Notes: generated from the letters alone by a model not told the origin. Positions 33,446 through 45,645 are shown, counted from the first letter of the stretch. The stretch is 64,000 nt of DNA from Siphonodentalium dalli (GCA_032622095.1 CP136061.1:97401345-97465344), one strand, 5' to 3'. Program-made: numbers and translations.

Positions 33446-33650
33446 ACCCTTAAAAATCGACTCCTTAACCACAGCATAATTATGGGTAATTTTTTAGGAT
33501 TTAGTCGGAAATATGGCTTGTTGCCATTCATCGGAAAGCTCTCAGTGAGAACTTTCCGATGAATGGCAACAAGCCATATTTCTGACTAAATCCTGAAAAA
33601 TTACCCATAATTCTGCTGTGGTTAAGGAGTCAATTATTTAGGGCTTTATA
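33446..33650. mobile_element. MITE family E, nearly full length
   Basis: Arms CGACTCCTTAACCACAGCA and its complement, dyad AAAGCTCTCAGTGAGAACTTT. Terminal CAGTAATG bases are degraded on both sides. A poly-G run (33661-33670) follows. Confidence 0.7.
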
Positions 33651-34439
33651 TTAGAATGGTGGGGGGGGGGAATGAACAGTGTTTAAAGGGTTAATCAACC
33701 TAGCCGAAATCGTATCTTCTTTGAAGACATTGAAATTTGGCCCAAAGTTTCGAAACTGCATGATTGTTGATCATTATTGGAATGTGTGAGTCTCGGATAT
33801 TTTCCAATAGTTATAAAATTCCCTTGAAAAACGAAGAGAAATTTCCATAAAAAATTTACCAAAAAGTAGAATAACACAAAGCACTCGGCCATCCCCACTT
33901 TAGTCTCCTCCATTCAAGTCTGGCGTTGTCTCTTTGTCTTTGATTTCAAAAGATAGCTGTCATCTTTTAATATGCAAATGTAACACAGTCCGCGATATTG
34001 GTCATCAAATTCCATTGCGAGAGCGGGATGTCACTAAGTTGACAAAACTTATGTCCAAATTCCCATCTATATAATCTATATACATTATATAGATGTGCTA
34101 TATCTCCTATATATATGTATATACAATAAAATATATTTAAATAAAAAAATCAAATTCCATTTTATTTTGGACCAAGCTGTATCACAATATCTTGCCGATC
34201 TGTCCTAAAAAATCATATTGAGTAATTGCATAAGTGTGTAGTTGACATCATGACATGAGTGATTTAATGTTCTATAGAAGGAAATGAACTTGACTCATTG
34301 AGTCATTTTGTGTAATTACCATTCCTCTCTAATGGAAAAAGTGGTGCCTCATGACACTGATGCCACCTGCTGGACTGATGGAATGGTCCATCTCTGTATT
34401 TATCTGTAACTTGGGAATTATAATCCCATGCAGGGTTCC

Positions 34440-34640
34440 AAGTTAATTTCGTGCACATTTTGATCTTCAATCAGCGGTGGCCCCAAGCTTCGAAAAAAAA
34501 ATCAATTCAAATTTTGTTTTATATTTCTTTTTCTAGAAGGACTCTGTTGGGGGGGTGCAGTTGGAATTTGGAGGGGGGTATCCACCTTCCACTTTGAAAT
34601 TTCCAACTGCATGACCCCCCCCCCCAACCAGACCAAATAA
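34440..34640. repeat. Repeat family C copy
   Basis: GTTGGAATTTGGAGGGGGGT, CCACTTTGAAATTTCCAACT and CCCCCCCCC modules, ordered as at 38270-38540. Confidence 0.45.
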
Positions 34641-34705
34641 TGTCCAACCTGACATACCACATAAGGTTCAAAATTTTCAGATGGTGACCATTTCAGATAA
34701 AAAAT

Positions 34706-35226
34706 AGGCGGTGGGCGGCGTTGGCGGTGGGCATGCTGTTAAAATATTTAGCTCTGTCAAAAACCGCCATAAACAGAAAGAATAGTAAAACATAGACAGA
34801 CTTTGTTCTTACACCAATCAGAAATATGGTATAAATAGTATATTATTGTCAAATTTTTCCACTTTGTTATGTAAACAAAAGCAAAAAATGTAACGTTACC
34901 TGGCTTTTGTTTAGATCCGGACATGGTAAACATAAAGAGCGTTATTTATTACTGTTTTCCTGATATGGAAATAATAAAGAGCGTTTATATCATTTGTGTG
35001 TGATTAACCAATAGAATTGCGCTGTGTTATGTAAACAAAAGCACAACTTCTGTAACACAAGCAGGCTCTTGTTTACGTACACCATTGTATGTCTTGACAA
35101 TATACTATCTACGTGCTGATTATGTTTGGCATATGAACAAAACTATATATATTTTAATATTCCTTCTATTGACGGCGGTTTGAACAAATATGAATATTTC
35201 TGCAATGAACGCCGCCCATGCCTTTA
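34706..35226. mobile_element. MITE family F, long copy
   Basis: Left part has GGCGGTGGGCATGCTGTTAA and AAACCGCCATAAACAG. Right part has TTGACGGCGG and CGCCGCCCATGCCTTTAA. The centre holds TTATGTAAACAAAAGC and TCTTGTTTACGTA pairs plus two AATAAAGAGCG repeats. It is more diverged than 24099-24472. Confidence 0.6.
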
Positions 35227-35319
35227 AACCTATATGTGGTGTAAAATTTCAACTAATGCTGTGTCAGGCAGGAATTTCCAACTGTTGAAAATTTTGACCG
35301 AAGTTGGGGGGACAAGATA

Positions 35320-35341
35320 CCCCCCCCCCCCCCCCCCCCCC
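35320..35341. repeat. Poly-C run of 22
   Basis: Homopolymer in family C-like context (TGTTGAAAATTTTGACC before it). Confidence 0.85.
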
Positions 35342-35739
35342 AGCAACCCCCCTCCCCGACTGGAGTCAGTCCCAATAGTGTTAAATGATTTGTGTGTTCT
35401 TTATGATCAATGATTATAGATGCCATTCCCCCCCCCAATCTGAGAACGATTGGTGTATTTTATATGATAACTGTCCCATCCCCTCCCCACATCTCAGAAT
35501 CCTGGCTACATCACTGCACTGAGTCCCAGCAGTGTTAAATGATTTGTGTATTTTTTATGATAAGATGAATCTTGATCATGCATAAGGTTGAATCATAGAC
35601 GGCAGGTCTGTTCTGGCTTCTGACACAGTTCTAATAGACCTCATTAATAATATACAGCCGATGTTCCATGTGGCCGATCTGCCGGCAAAAATATTAACCA
35701 TTTAGGCTAATTTCCTTAAAAATATTTCTTCTGAATAGG

Positions 35740-37140
35740 TGAGTACATGACTTAATTAACTATAATATGTAATTAATACACATAAAAGATTTTATTTATT
35801 TATTTCTCATTCAAAAGTTTTTGTTTCTTGGAGACTATACTTGGTCTGCGTGGGCGGATATATAGATTTATGTGTTATATAACATGCATTCTATTGACAT
35901 GGGACGAGAGCGGAACTTATCGATTTATGTACAGAGATAAGCATGAGTAGACTGACGGTCTAGTCAATTTATGTTTTTTTCATATTTGGCACCATTTTCT
36001 GTTCCATGCACTCCCAGGATTAATGTATCTTCACATCTGAATGAGTTCTGAGTCAAGAAAGGATTCTATTTTCTCAAGGAACTGTATAGTTTGTCAAATG
36101 TGTTTTCTGTGATTTTTTACTTGTTCTTCCCTATTTGGAATACAAAACAATTGGTAAGACTTATACAAAAGATTATTTTGTGCATTTAATTTCTATGGTG
36201 AATATATTGCATATTTAGGAAATCTTATGATGGTGACTTCATGAGTTAATTAACTTGATCATTTAATTAATTACACAAAGCTTCAATTATTTTATTTATT
36301 ATTCAAAAGAAGTTTGTTTCTTTATGACTTACACTTTGTCTGCATGAGTGGATTTATAGATTTATATGTAATATAACCTGCATGCTATTGACATGGTACG
36401 AGTGCAGCACTTCTCAATTTATGTACACAGATCAGGGGGTGAGTCGGAAAAAATTTGCAGGCACGTATGCAGATTTTTGACTTTCGACCCTTGTTGGGAC
36501 CCACCCACCCCCGCGTCCAAATTTGTTTCCGTTTTCGGCAGTTTTTTCAGACCATTTTTGACACCCACCCCCCCTTTTAACACTAAAACAGAGATTTGCG
36601 GGGGGGGGGGGATAGTCAGCTGTATATGAATTTCTGTGCATACTATTAGTCATGGATGTTAACATTGACATGTAAATAGGAACAAGTCATTTTGGGGTCA
36701 TTCGGTCAAAAAAAAAACAATTCAATCCATTAGCATGGGCTACAGGCTATACTGTTTGTCTGATCATCATGAAATTTGTCATTTATGTTAATATTGACAT
36801 ATAAATGTGTTTTAAGCCAAACTCATTGCAAAAACAGTCAAAAAGACTCGCAGGAAAAATATTTTTGAGTTGCGGAAAAAATTGTTTGTTGGTCCTATCG
36901 ACCACCCACCCACCCCGGCATACATGCCCGGAAAAAACTCTCAATGAGTTCTAAATTGAGAATGAATTCTATATTTATCAAGGATCTTTATTAAGTTATA
37001 TAAGATGTGTTTTGTGTGATTTTGGACTTGTAACAAATGTTTTCTTTAGTTGTGATATGTCACAATCGCTAAGACTTGTACAGGAGAATATTTTGTGCAT
37101 TCCATTTCCAGATGGAAAATATGGTGAATATCTTATGCAT
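35740..37140. repeat. Tandem duplication, second copy split by an insertion
   Basis: Unit 1 (35746-36215): TTAATTAACTATAATA, through TTTATTTCTCATTCAAAAG, GTCTGCGTG and TATAACATGCATTCTATTGACATGG-ACGAG, to AATGAGTTCTGAGTC and TTTTGTGCATTTA. Unit 2 matches at 36242-36440 and again at 36940-37120. The 0.5 kb between (36440-36940) contains G/C runs, CCACCCACCCACCCC and an inverted family I piece, and is probably inserted. No frame is conserved. Confidence 0.6.
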
Positions 37141-37567
37141 AGGACATCATGTGGGGTCACATATAATTTTTGTGTACTTAATGTTTTCAAGACATATGTG
37201 GGACTTACATACGAGAAGAAAGAGAATTAATAATCGTAACAAAAATGAAGACTCTTCTTGTCAAACTTTAGATATTCTTAAAATTACTTCTTCGAATTTT
37301 ATTGAAGACCTGCCATTTTGGCTGAATTTCTACTGCTAAATTATCAACATGAAATGTTGACATTTCAATCCAATTGAGTAATTTAGAGGTTCTTGTTTCT
37401 GAAAACATTGTTAAAATGTTCCAAAAGAGGCATCTTTTGGTGGGGGTGGCCAAACAAGGTTCATTGCAATTGGATTTATTTTAAATGATCATTCCAACAA
37501 TTCGGCACAATGTGCACTGCCCCCATTCTGAGCCCATGCTTCAGCGCCTCAGTTTATAACATTAAAT

Positions 37568-37965
37568 TTGACCCATTCCACCAATCCATATGAAGTATGC
37601 CCCTTTAAGGTTGCTGTGACCCCAGTGATCATATTTTGATCCCAAACACCTTATTACCGCAGATAATGAGCAGAGATTTCACCAGTCCAAATCAAGTATG
37701 CCCCTTTAAGGTCGCTGTGACTCCAGTGATCATATTTTGATCCCAAACACCTTATTACCGCAGATAATGAGCAGAGATTTCACCAGTCCAAATCAAGTAT
37801 GCCCCTTTAAGGTCGCTGTGACTCCAGTGATCATATTTTGATCTCACACACCTTAGATTTCATCAGTCCAAATCAAGTATGCCCCTTTAAGGTTGCTGTG
37901 ACCCCAGTGATCATATTTTGATCTCACACACCTTATTACCCCAGATAATGAGCAGAGATTTCACG
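37568..37965. repeat. Tandem repeat, unit about 106 bp, four copies
   Basis: TATGCCCCTTTAAGGT-GCTG, CCAGTGATCATATTTTGATC and CACCTTATTACCGCAGATAA form the unit. The third copy lacks about 30 bp. Neighbouring copies are nearly identical. Confidence 0.85.
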
Positions 37966-38269
37966 AGATCACTGGGGTAATGAGAGAAATGCATCTGTTG
38001 GCGCCTGGGGAGTGCATAATATGCAGCGTGTTCATCTATTACATTGTACTCCAGTGACCTGCTTAATCAACACTACACGATGTCGATGTCGATTCAATTA
38101 CGTTAAACAATTAAGATTCTCTCCAGCTCCATCAAGCCTGACAATATAAAAGATACGATTTGAAAAGTTTATTACAATATAATTTTTTTGTAATAACGTT
38201 GCCAGGTGGAATATATTCTGTTTTGTTTTGTTTACAACGTTTTTCAAGTCTCTTCTGACTGGGACGTGG

Positions 38270-38540
38270 CTATGGGGTTTCCATTGGGGTGTATACACCT
38301 TGAAATTTTCAACTGAACCCTCCCCCATTAACCAAACCAATCAATTTGCACCCACCTCTTTTGGGTGGAAAGGTCCAACTGGTACCTCTCAAGCTTTCCA
38401 ACTGTTGGAAATTTCCAACTGTTTGCCATTTCACACCAAAATTTTGACCAAAAGTTGACAAATATGCTACTGTTTGTCTAAAAACAACAAATTTGCCTCG
38501 AATTTCTGGCTGGAGTATCAAGCAATGAGCACATTTCAAC
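38270..38540. repeat. Repeat family C copy
   Basis: GGGTTTCCATTGGGGTGTAT, ACACCTTGAAATTTTCAACT, TTTTGACCAAAAGTTGAC and ATGCTACTGTTTGTCT follow the order seen at 10090-10640. Confidence 0.5.
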
Positions 38541-38571
38541 CTAAATGTGGTGGAAATTATGTTGTGCCCCC

Positions 38572-38677
38572 GAGAGCTTTCCGATGAATGGCAACAATCC
38601 ATATTTCCAGCTAAATCCTGAAAAGTTACCCATAATTCTGATGTGGTTAAGGAGTCGATTAATTAGGCTTTACTGTA
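38572..38677. mobile_element. MITE family E, right half only
   Basis: Begins at the dyad centre with GAGAGCTTTCCGATGAATGG and ends TTTACTGTA. The terminal TA is kept. Confidence 0.7.
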
Positions 38678-38738
38678 TGCTCCTGTTGGTCTAAAAACAA
38701 CAAATTCCCCATTAATTACTGGTTCAAGTCTGTCAATT

Positions 38739-38830
38739 GCAGAATGAGGTCCCAAGAAGGTGAATTTAGTGACGCTCTCACGCATGGTGGGCTAGCATCC
38801 TAAATTCACCCTCTGGGAACCTCATTCTGC
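38739..38830. mobile_element. MITE family H
   Basis: GCAGAATGAGGTCCCAAGAAG to ACCTCATTCTGC, with GGGCTAGCATCCTAAATTC in the centre. Confidence 0.7.
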
Positions 38831-39046
38831 ATGGCCTTATCTGCTATGGGAGACATATAGAGTGAAGTTCACAAATTATGAATATTGTGTGTACACCCAT
38901 TGGGAACCCCGATTATGCAATGTGTCGTCTGCCAATTTGGGGATATAGAGAAACTAAACTATTAAAACAAGAAATAGAATATATGTGCTGATATGTGAAG
39001 AAATTTTTTATAATAAAGATACTTTCCAGAGAAGATGAGGCCTAAA

Positions 39047-39140
39047 GCAGAATGAGGTTCCCAGATGGTGATTTTAGTGATGCCAGCTCGCTATACCGGA
39101 TAGCTTCACTAAATTCACCCTCTGGGGAACTCAATTCTGC
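39047..39140. mobile_element. MITE family H
   Basis: GCAGAATGAGGTTCCCAGAT to TCTGGGGAACTCAATTCTGC. Confidence 0.7.
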
Positions 39141-39506
39141 AAATGACCGGCACCTTATTCTCAGGCCTGAATACAACTGGACCTGGAAAAAACAAAATTC
39201 TAATGACTCACGCCTTCCCACAAACCCACCCCACCCCACTGACCTAGCAGAAACCCTGATAATAGATAATATGTTCTTCATAATCTGGTGTATTGACCAT
39301 TGTAGTACCTTAGCACTTATAATTCTTCAAACAGTAATTTTTTCATGCATGGTGTAGGTTCCCTGTGGAGTTAGTGCCTTGGTGGCCGCACCTTCCCTAC
39401 CACTTGTTAGATAATTTGTTTTTAAAGTGTTGCAATACTTTCTTTCAAATTTCAAAACCGATAATAAGTGACATGCAGAGAAAAGCAAAATTGCACATTC
39501 CCGATC

Positions 39507-39606
39507 NNNNNNNNNNNNNNNNNNNNNNNNNNNNNNNNNNNNNNNNNNNNNNNNNNNNNNNNNNNNNNNNNNNNNNNNNNNNNNNNNNNNNNNNNNNNNN
39601 NNNNNN
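39507..39606. other. Assembly gap of 100 N
   Basis: Exactly 100 unknown bases, the customary length for a gap of unknown size. Sequence on both sides may not be truly adjacent. Open frames that seem to span it are meaningless. Confidence 0.98.
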
Positions 39607-40057
39607 ACTAGCGAGAGAGAGATGTTTATTCCTCCAAACATGGAGACAATATGATACAATATATACATACACAAATAAACTGTTGACATATATACACAAT
39701 ATAATTTAACATGACTTAATTCCTCAAAATACCAAATGAGACACCAGGAGGTCGGATGACTTTAGAGTCACCATATCAAAGACCGAAGAATAGTTCACAT
39801 AATAATAATTATAAATTTATTGCTGAAATAATTACTGCAAGACAAGATGTTAAGACATCCATGTATTGCTCAGACCGCGCATAATTCGCAAATGAAGCGG
39901 ACGTCGGAAATATCAATTCGTTTCCCGTGTTTATATTGGGTAAAATGAATATGGATCATATGCACCTCCAATTAATGTCTACGTAAATCGGAATGAGGGA
40001 TGCCATGATATAGGTCAATAGGTTACCTCATAATCAACAACATACGACTCATACCTG

Positions 40058-40255
40058 TATCAACATCACTCTGTATTATGATCGGTGAGTGTATACGGGT
40101 ATCTACATCACTCTATATTATTATCCACACTGATCTGTGAGTGTGCATGCATACGGGTATCGACATCACTCTATGTTATGATTGGTGAGTGTTTACATGT
40201 ATATGTATTAACATCACTCTATATTATGATCGGTGTGTTCACAAGTATATGTGAT
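40058..40255. repeat. Tandem repeat, ATCACTCTATATTATGAT unit, four copies
   Basis: Units of about 45-65 bp: (A)ACATCACTCT(A/G)T(A/G)TTAT(G/T)AT followed by CGGTGAGTGT and ATACGGGTAT. A TGTATGTATG microsatellite follows at 40370-40420. Confidence 0.7.
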
Positions 40256-40341
40256 ACTGAGGCTTTATATATACTACAAGAAAACTAAGATGCATGCATC
40301 AGGTCGGCCGTGAACTATCTACCATAGAATTGTTGTAGCTA

Positions 40342-40724
40342 TCGATTATACATTTTGAAACACCTGTCTGTATGTATGTATGTATGTGTGTATGCGTGAA
40401 TGCATGTGTGTATGTGTTATAGACTCTAACACTGCTCGAATTTGGTATTTAACGTGTCAACTTGACCTCGCTCATAGGCATGTTTCTGGACCTTGACCGA
40501 TCCGACTAAAAATTTGTGTGTAGGACTACTTCGATCCCGGGAGCAATATGGACGGGTCTAATTTCACGTGGGACCATGTTCTCGAACGTGCTGATATAGG
40601 CATGTTTCTGGACCAATTGAACAATAGTTTGGCCAGACGCTGTATATACTGGGTACTGTCCAGATGGAGGCGATCACAAAAAAAATCCCTAACTAGCCCG
40701 AACGAAGTCGAGTACATCAGCTAG
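40342..40724 (+). mobile_element. Helitron-like non-autonomous element (HINE-like)
   Basis: Begins TCGATTATACATTTTG and CCTGTCTGTATGTATG, and ends GAAGTCGAGTACATCAGCTAG followed by T. It shares the plan of 50152-50718: AT-rich head, TGTCTGT microsatellite, body with ACGGGTC-type units, short dyad and CTAG end. The 3' hairpin is weak here. Confidence 0.5.
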
Positions 40725-41226
40725 TTTAATATATATTTTGGACATTTGTCTGTCTGTTTGTCTGTTAGCTATGGCCGGGAAAACTGCCGGACAGATTTGA
40801 CGAAATTTGATACCTAGGGGTAATTATTTCCAGGGAGTATTTTGGACGGGTCAAATCTTGATCCCGACCTGACTTTGACATTCAAAAAGATCAATTCAAG
40901 GTCAAATCTGGTAAAACGGAAGTATTTCAACGAAATTTGATACCTACTGTTACTTTTGTCCCAGGAGTGTTTCGGGTGGGTCAAATCATGACCATGACCT
41001 GATCTTGACATTCAAAATTGTCAATTCAAGGTCAAATCGGGTATAAAGCCGGGCGGATTTCGACGGGTACTTTTGTCGTGACTTTTGTCCGGGGAGTGTT
41101 TTGGACGGGTCAAATCGTGACCCCGACATGACCTTCACCTTTAAAATAGTCAATTCAGGGTTAAATCGCGCATTTCTCCGAAAATCAGAGGGGAACATCC
41201 CGGACGAAGTGGGGTCCACGAGCTAC
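40725..41226 (+). mobile_element. Helitron-like element with internal tandem repeat
   Basis: Starts immediately after CTAG of the previous element with TTTAATATATATTTTGGACA and TGTCTGTCTGTTTG. The body has three units of about 130 bp (GGGAGT-TTTTGGACGGGTCA, TTGACATTCAAAA, CAATTCAAGGTCAAATC). The end CGGACGAAGTGGGGTCCACG is followed by AGCTAC, a one-base change from the expected CTAG. Confidence 0.55.
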
Positions 41227-41499
41227 TATTATATATTTCTAGATTTAGTTACAAACTAAATACCTGTATATTGTACAAAGAAATGTTTGACAAATATATC
41301 TGTATCAATATTACCATACGGGTCATTAAAATAGATACGACGAAACAAATTTTGAAGGGTGCATGTATCAGGTAAATATTTATATTTCAAATGATGACAG
41401 GAATGCAGAAAGTTGGAGTACCTACGTAATACTGGCTATCCGCATGAAGAGATATACATGTATATAAAAACCAGATGAGGGATATGTCTGTACAGTTGC

Positions 41500-42670
41500 T
41501 AAACAATTCAGTCATGCAAAAGAGGATCAAAGAGTAAGATACCAAATTGCTGCCTGTGGTAATGTTTTTTAACGAAATTCGGGAAAATTAGATTACTCTC
41601 ACCCTGGTTATCCAGAAGATAATTGTGGAATCTGATGACGATCGGACAAGGGGTGTCGTCTGTAGGATCAACCAAATTATTTAGCCATAAAAATAGTAAA
41701 ATTGAAGATCACCGCTGGCAGTGATGTCTTCACAAGGACAGTTTGAGAACAAAATATGGCTCACATCTAGCGGTGACCCAAAATATCCACATAAGAAAAA
41801 GTTCTCCAATAAAAGCTGGCTGCAGGGTGCGCCAATTGATTCAAATTCGAAATTTAGCAGGGTGTACTGCTTGTGGCCATGTTTTCCCCGCAAATTTGAT
41901 AGACTGATGGACAAAACCACTGAATCCGTTGAATCAATATACATGTATACATGGATTAATTTATATGCATTGTTATACACAGTACTGGTATATAAAGGTA
42001 CTGAAAATAACTATATTACTAGTATACACAAAATAAACCATATATCATGGCTATGGGTTCTAATATCCGAACATGTCAGCTGAGAACTTGGTGTGAATTA
42101 AAGAGTGGTGGTTTCTCAAGCATATCTAACCCTCCACGTTAGGAACATGCCATTAAATGTCATAAGTATAATCTAGCTTGAGGACAGAAGTGATCCATAA
42201 AACCCCCCTTAATTCAACCAGGTCCTCGCGCGATGTATGATCGATCACATGATGATCTAGGGGGATTAGAATTGATGTATAAAAACAGCACTGCATGTAA
42301 ATATAAAATAAAATAGTGCTACATCTTATTACAGATTATTGCCATATATAATCAGTGATTATACAGACAGTCTGACAAAATAAAGTTTCAGTGACACTCT
42401 ATCCGAAGAGGGGAATAATTTCATCTGTTACAGTCAATGGAGCAATTATGAATCTGGAAAGGTGAAATTTCTAAGTAATACTAGATATCGACATGACGCG
42501 ATAAAATATAACGTAAATGCAATATGGCCGCTGGCGACCATTTTTTCCTATGAAATTAAAAAAATATTTGATAGCTCTCATCTGATAGATCAATATCAAG
42601 ATAAATATGAAGTTTGGTGATGATCGGATGAGTGAAGTGGACTGTGGTCTGTGCTAAACGGTTTAGTAAT
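41500..42670. repeat. Repeat family I, scattered diverged units
   Basis: GATGACGATCGGACAAGGGG, TTTAGCCATAAAAATAGTAA, AAATTGAAGATCACCGCTGG (41635-41720) and, later, AATGCAATATGGCCGCTGGC and TGATGATCGGATGAGTG (42517-42640) match the units at 30450-30650. The ORFs at 41681-42083 fall in this material and are not supported. Confidence 0.45.
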
Positions 42671-42672
42671 GC

Positions 42673-42985
42673 TTAAAAAGATTCTTACCTTAATATTTTT
42701 ATGTTCACTTTATAAACTTCACTGAGTCATCTTTGTCATGTATTGAGTTTGATATCTTTTGTTAACAGTTTATAAATCATGTATGTCTCATGTTTGTTAT
42801 TTTAATTTATGTGTTTATTATCATTAAATAAAGTTGCATTCCTTAAAAAGATGCTTACCTCAATGTTTTTATGTTCACTTTATAAACTCCACTGAGTCAT
42901 CTTTGTCATGTATTGAATTTGATATCTTTTGTTAACAGTTTATAAATTATGTATGTCTCGTGTTCGTTATTATATTATATACACT
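42673..42985. repeat. Tandem duplication, unit about 172 bp, with AATAAA
   Basis: CTTAAAAAGATTCTTACCT through GTTAACAGTTTATAAATCAT occurs twice. The first copy ends in TTAAATAAAGTTGCATTCC, which looks like a 3' transcript end (AATAAA signal). It may be a retrotransposon tail or a 3' UTR copied in tandem. Confidence 0.65.
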
Positions 42986-42999
42986 TTATAGTGTGTTTT

Positions 43000-44230
43000 C
43001 AGAACGAAAACAAATTGAATAAAATCAACAAATTTGTAAATTTAAAAACAATTCAACCGTTGTTGTATTCCATGTCCCAGCCCGGACATATACACCAAAT
43101 TTCAATAATATTCATTGAGAAACAACGGACCAAACGCTATATAACACCCGTATACATCTTTTATTCCGTATCGGACTCGGGTACATGTTATAGTAGGTAC
43201 CGAATTGACACACGTCGACTGGGCGAGTTGGCCCTGGGGCGATTAGGCCGATTCCGGCACATTCTAGAATTTACCGTATGTATCCGTTTACGCGTAGTTT
43301 ACTTTAGAAAGTTCCGCAATTAATACCGTAAATAGAGCGACCATATTTGACAGAGAATGCCTCTGTTATTGATTATCAAGTTGCTGTACATTAAAAACGA
43401 CAAATTCACATGCTCGTTCAAGCGCAGTAGTCTATTTTCCCCATGTTTAAAGGACATCCACAAATACTAAATAACGCTAACCTACTGCCGAGTGTTTGAC
43501 ACGACAACTGTTAACATATTTGGGCTGAATTCATCTGACGCGGTATTATTCCTCAAAATAAACAACAAAACCATCGTTACTTGGAAATGTAGTTTGGGGC
43601 TAACATTTACATAAATCCTCCAGATCAAATATCCGACACACGTCAGATGAAAAAGTCACATGAAGTAACCGGCCAAATTGGCCGAAATGACAAGTTTTAA
43701 ACTAATTTCATTTGTCCACATAACTGAGGACAATAGGTCTTTGTTTTTATCTTGTCAGAAACGGTAGATTGTTGCTATGTGCCGAAGAACGTCGGGACAC
43801 GATATTTTTCTAACACTATGGTATAAATATTTTTGTATTTATGAGGGCATATACTAGCTGCACAGAACGTGCAGAGAAGAGCCACATTCATATTTAAAAA
43901 TTGTCTTTCTCTTCCGGGCCACAATTACAACAATATAATGTGTATAAATCCTTACTTCATGACTATACACATAGCTTATTTGTGAATAAAATACGTATTA
44001 AACTGATGATTTGTATATTATTTGTATATAAAGCCACAATAAACTGGTTCGTTTCCATCGTAAGATCGTGGTAAATCAATAGTTGAAATACAATGTTCGG
44101 CGATTGAGACTGCTAACAAAATAGAGTTGTCCTTCTTGATACGCTCTTTTGTTATGCGCTGGAGGTTTTCTGTTCTATCAATAGCTCATAACACTGTCCA
44201 GCTGATGTAATAAGACATTCTAAATACAAT
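43000..44230. other. No supported gene apart from a possible RT remnant
   Basis: The frame 42949-43323 has no recognisable domain. A GC-rich patch (GACTGGGCGAGTTGGCCC, GGGGCGATTAGGCCG) at 43205-43255 stands out from the AT-rich background but has no clear function. Confidence 0.4.
43857..43975 (+). pseudogene. Possible non-LTR reverse-transcriptase C-terminal fragment
   Basis: One frame reads AAQNVQRRATFIFKN, resembling the LExVQRRATRF motif near the C-terminus of the reverse transcriptase region in many non-LTR elements. Only about 40 codons are left, with no neighbouring domain in frame. Support rests on one short motif. Confidence 0.3.
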
Positions 44231-44805
44231 TGATAATATGATCGCACGTAACACGTAGTGGAGCAACCACACAAATACATCAAACTGTCACACCAATTTC
44301 AATCTATACACGTAGTTCCATCTGTTGCTGTGTCACGGCATGGGATTTCAAAATGTTGAATATTTTCATCAAAGTTGGAGGGGCGGATTCCGCGAAACAA
44401 TACAGTACAACCACCCTGCCCACCACATCTCTCGTTAAGCAACTCATACACCTCCATGCCAAATTAAACCTAGCAATTTCCCACGTTTATCTATAACAAA
44501 TATAAATGACTACATGAGCGCATTATCCCAAAATATCACTGGGCAAATCTTTCGCACGAACAGTTTCATGGGCTCTTGTCAATAGAAAACATCCCTCGTT
44601 TGAATCCAGTCTGTATTTTTTCTAGAAAATGGTCTTTAGATACGTCTCTTATTGCATTTAAGTGTATACATTGTGGAAGGCAGCTGAATTAGCTCATGCA
44701 GGTCAAAATTCAAACTGATAGTCAAAAGGACATTTGAAAACATGATGAAGAATACAATCTTTTATATACACACGAGGTCAAAAGAAACAAACAAAAAGAA
44801 ATAAT

Positions 44806-44834
44806 GAAAACCAAACAAACAAACAAACAAACAA
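44806..44834. repeat. (CAAA)n microsatellite
   Basis: About seven CAAA units. The second duplicated unit (about 47693-47706) has only about three, a typical slippage difference. Confidence 0.8.
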
Positions 44835-45104
44835 CACGTTTGTAGGGAGGGATCCAGGATCCCATATTTAGTGTGTGCATATTGTATTTACAAAGTTGTA
44901 TATGTGTTATGCGTGTTACTCATTAATTTGTGTCGTTGTAATAAAGCTTTGATTTGCGTACTGGTGACTAAAAGACTTATCAAAGTAAAATATACATTAC
45001 ATGTATATACGCTGTTTCCTAACTTCTAACAAAAGCGATTATACGCTGACAGAGCCTATATTTATGTCCCGTGTTAGTACGGTCAATAAAGCGTGTATGT
45101 GTAT

Positions 45105-45540
45105 ATATAAGGCCGTGGCTTCAGAGCAGTATATCGCTCTTTAGCTATATGTGCCTGACACGCTATACCATTCTTTAGGACCAAACGCTAAAGAGTGGTA
45201 TACCACTCTTCATCTTTATGGTTCTGATACGCTTAAGAACGGTAGGCTATACCGCTCTTTAGCGGTTGGTACCAACGAACGGTATGGGCCTACCGCTATT
45301 CAGCGCTGGCACTAAAGAACGGTATACTGTTATTCAGTGACAAACGTCAAAGAACGGGGCTCAGGGGTGGTGTACATCGGTATATACCAATATTTAACTA
45401 TACATGGTCCTGGCGCGATAAAGAATGGTCTTACATTATCATCCGTACTGCTCGATATCCAATGTCCGACTATAAACAGCCGTATACCGCCCCTTAGCCC
45501 TCATCGCTTAAGAGCGGCATACCGTTCTTGAGCCATTAGT
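45105..45540. repeat. Tandem dyad repeat AAAGAACGGTATACCGCTCTTTAG type
   Basis: Units of about 45-60 bp in which CTAAAGAG-GGTATAC and GTATACC-CTCTTTAG alternate, so each unit can fold. The copy in the second duplicated segment is at 47985-48410. Confidence 0.7.
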
Positions 45541-45645
45541 GCTAAAGCCACTTCGTATATATAATTGCGTCTATAGTCTAGTGATGTGAAATCAGTGTTT
45601 CCGATAGAGACCAAATGTGTCTGGATTCTGGCCCACAAAGCCAAA

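Noticed and set aside
37568-37965. CRISPR-like array
   Set aside because: Regularly spaced repeats, but the whole unit is conserved with no variable spacers. This is an ordinary tandem repeat in a eukaryotic context.
39327-39709. ORFs spanning the N run
   Set aside because: They contain unknown bases over about a third of their length and join sequence that may not be adjacent.
42949-43323. 124-codon ORF
   Set aside because: It begins inside a tandem repeat and ends in a GC-rich patch, with no domain texture along its length.
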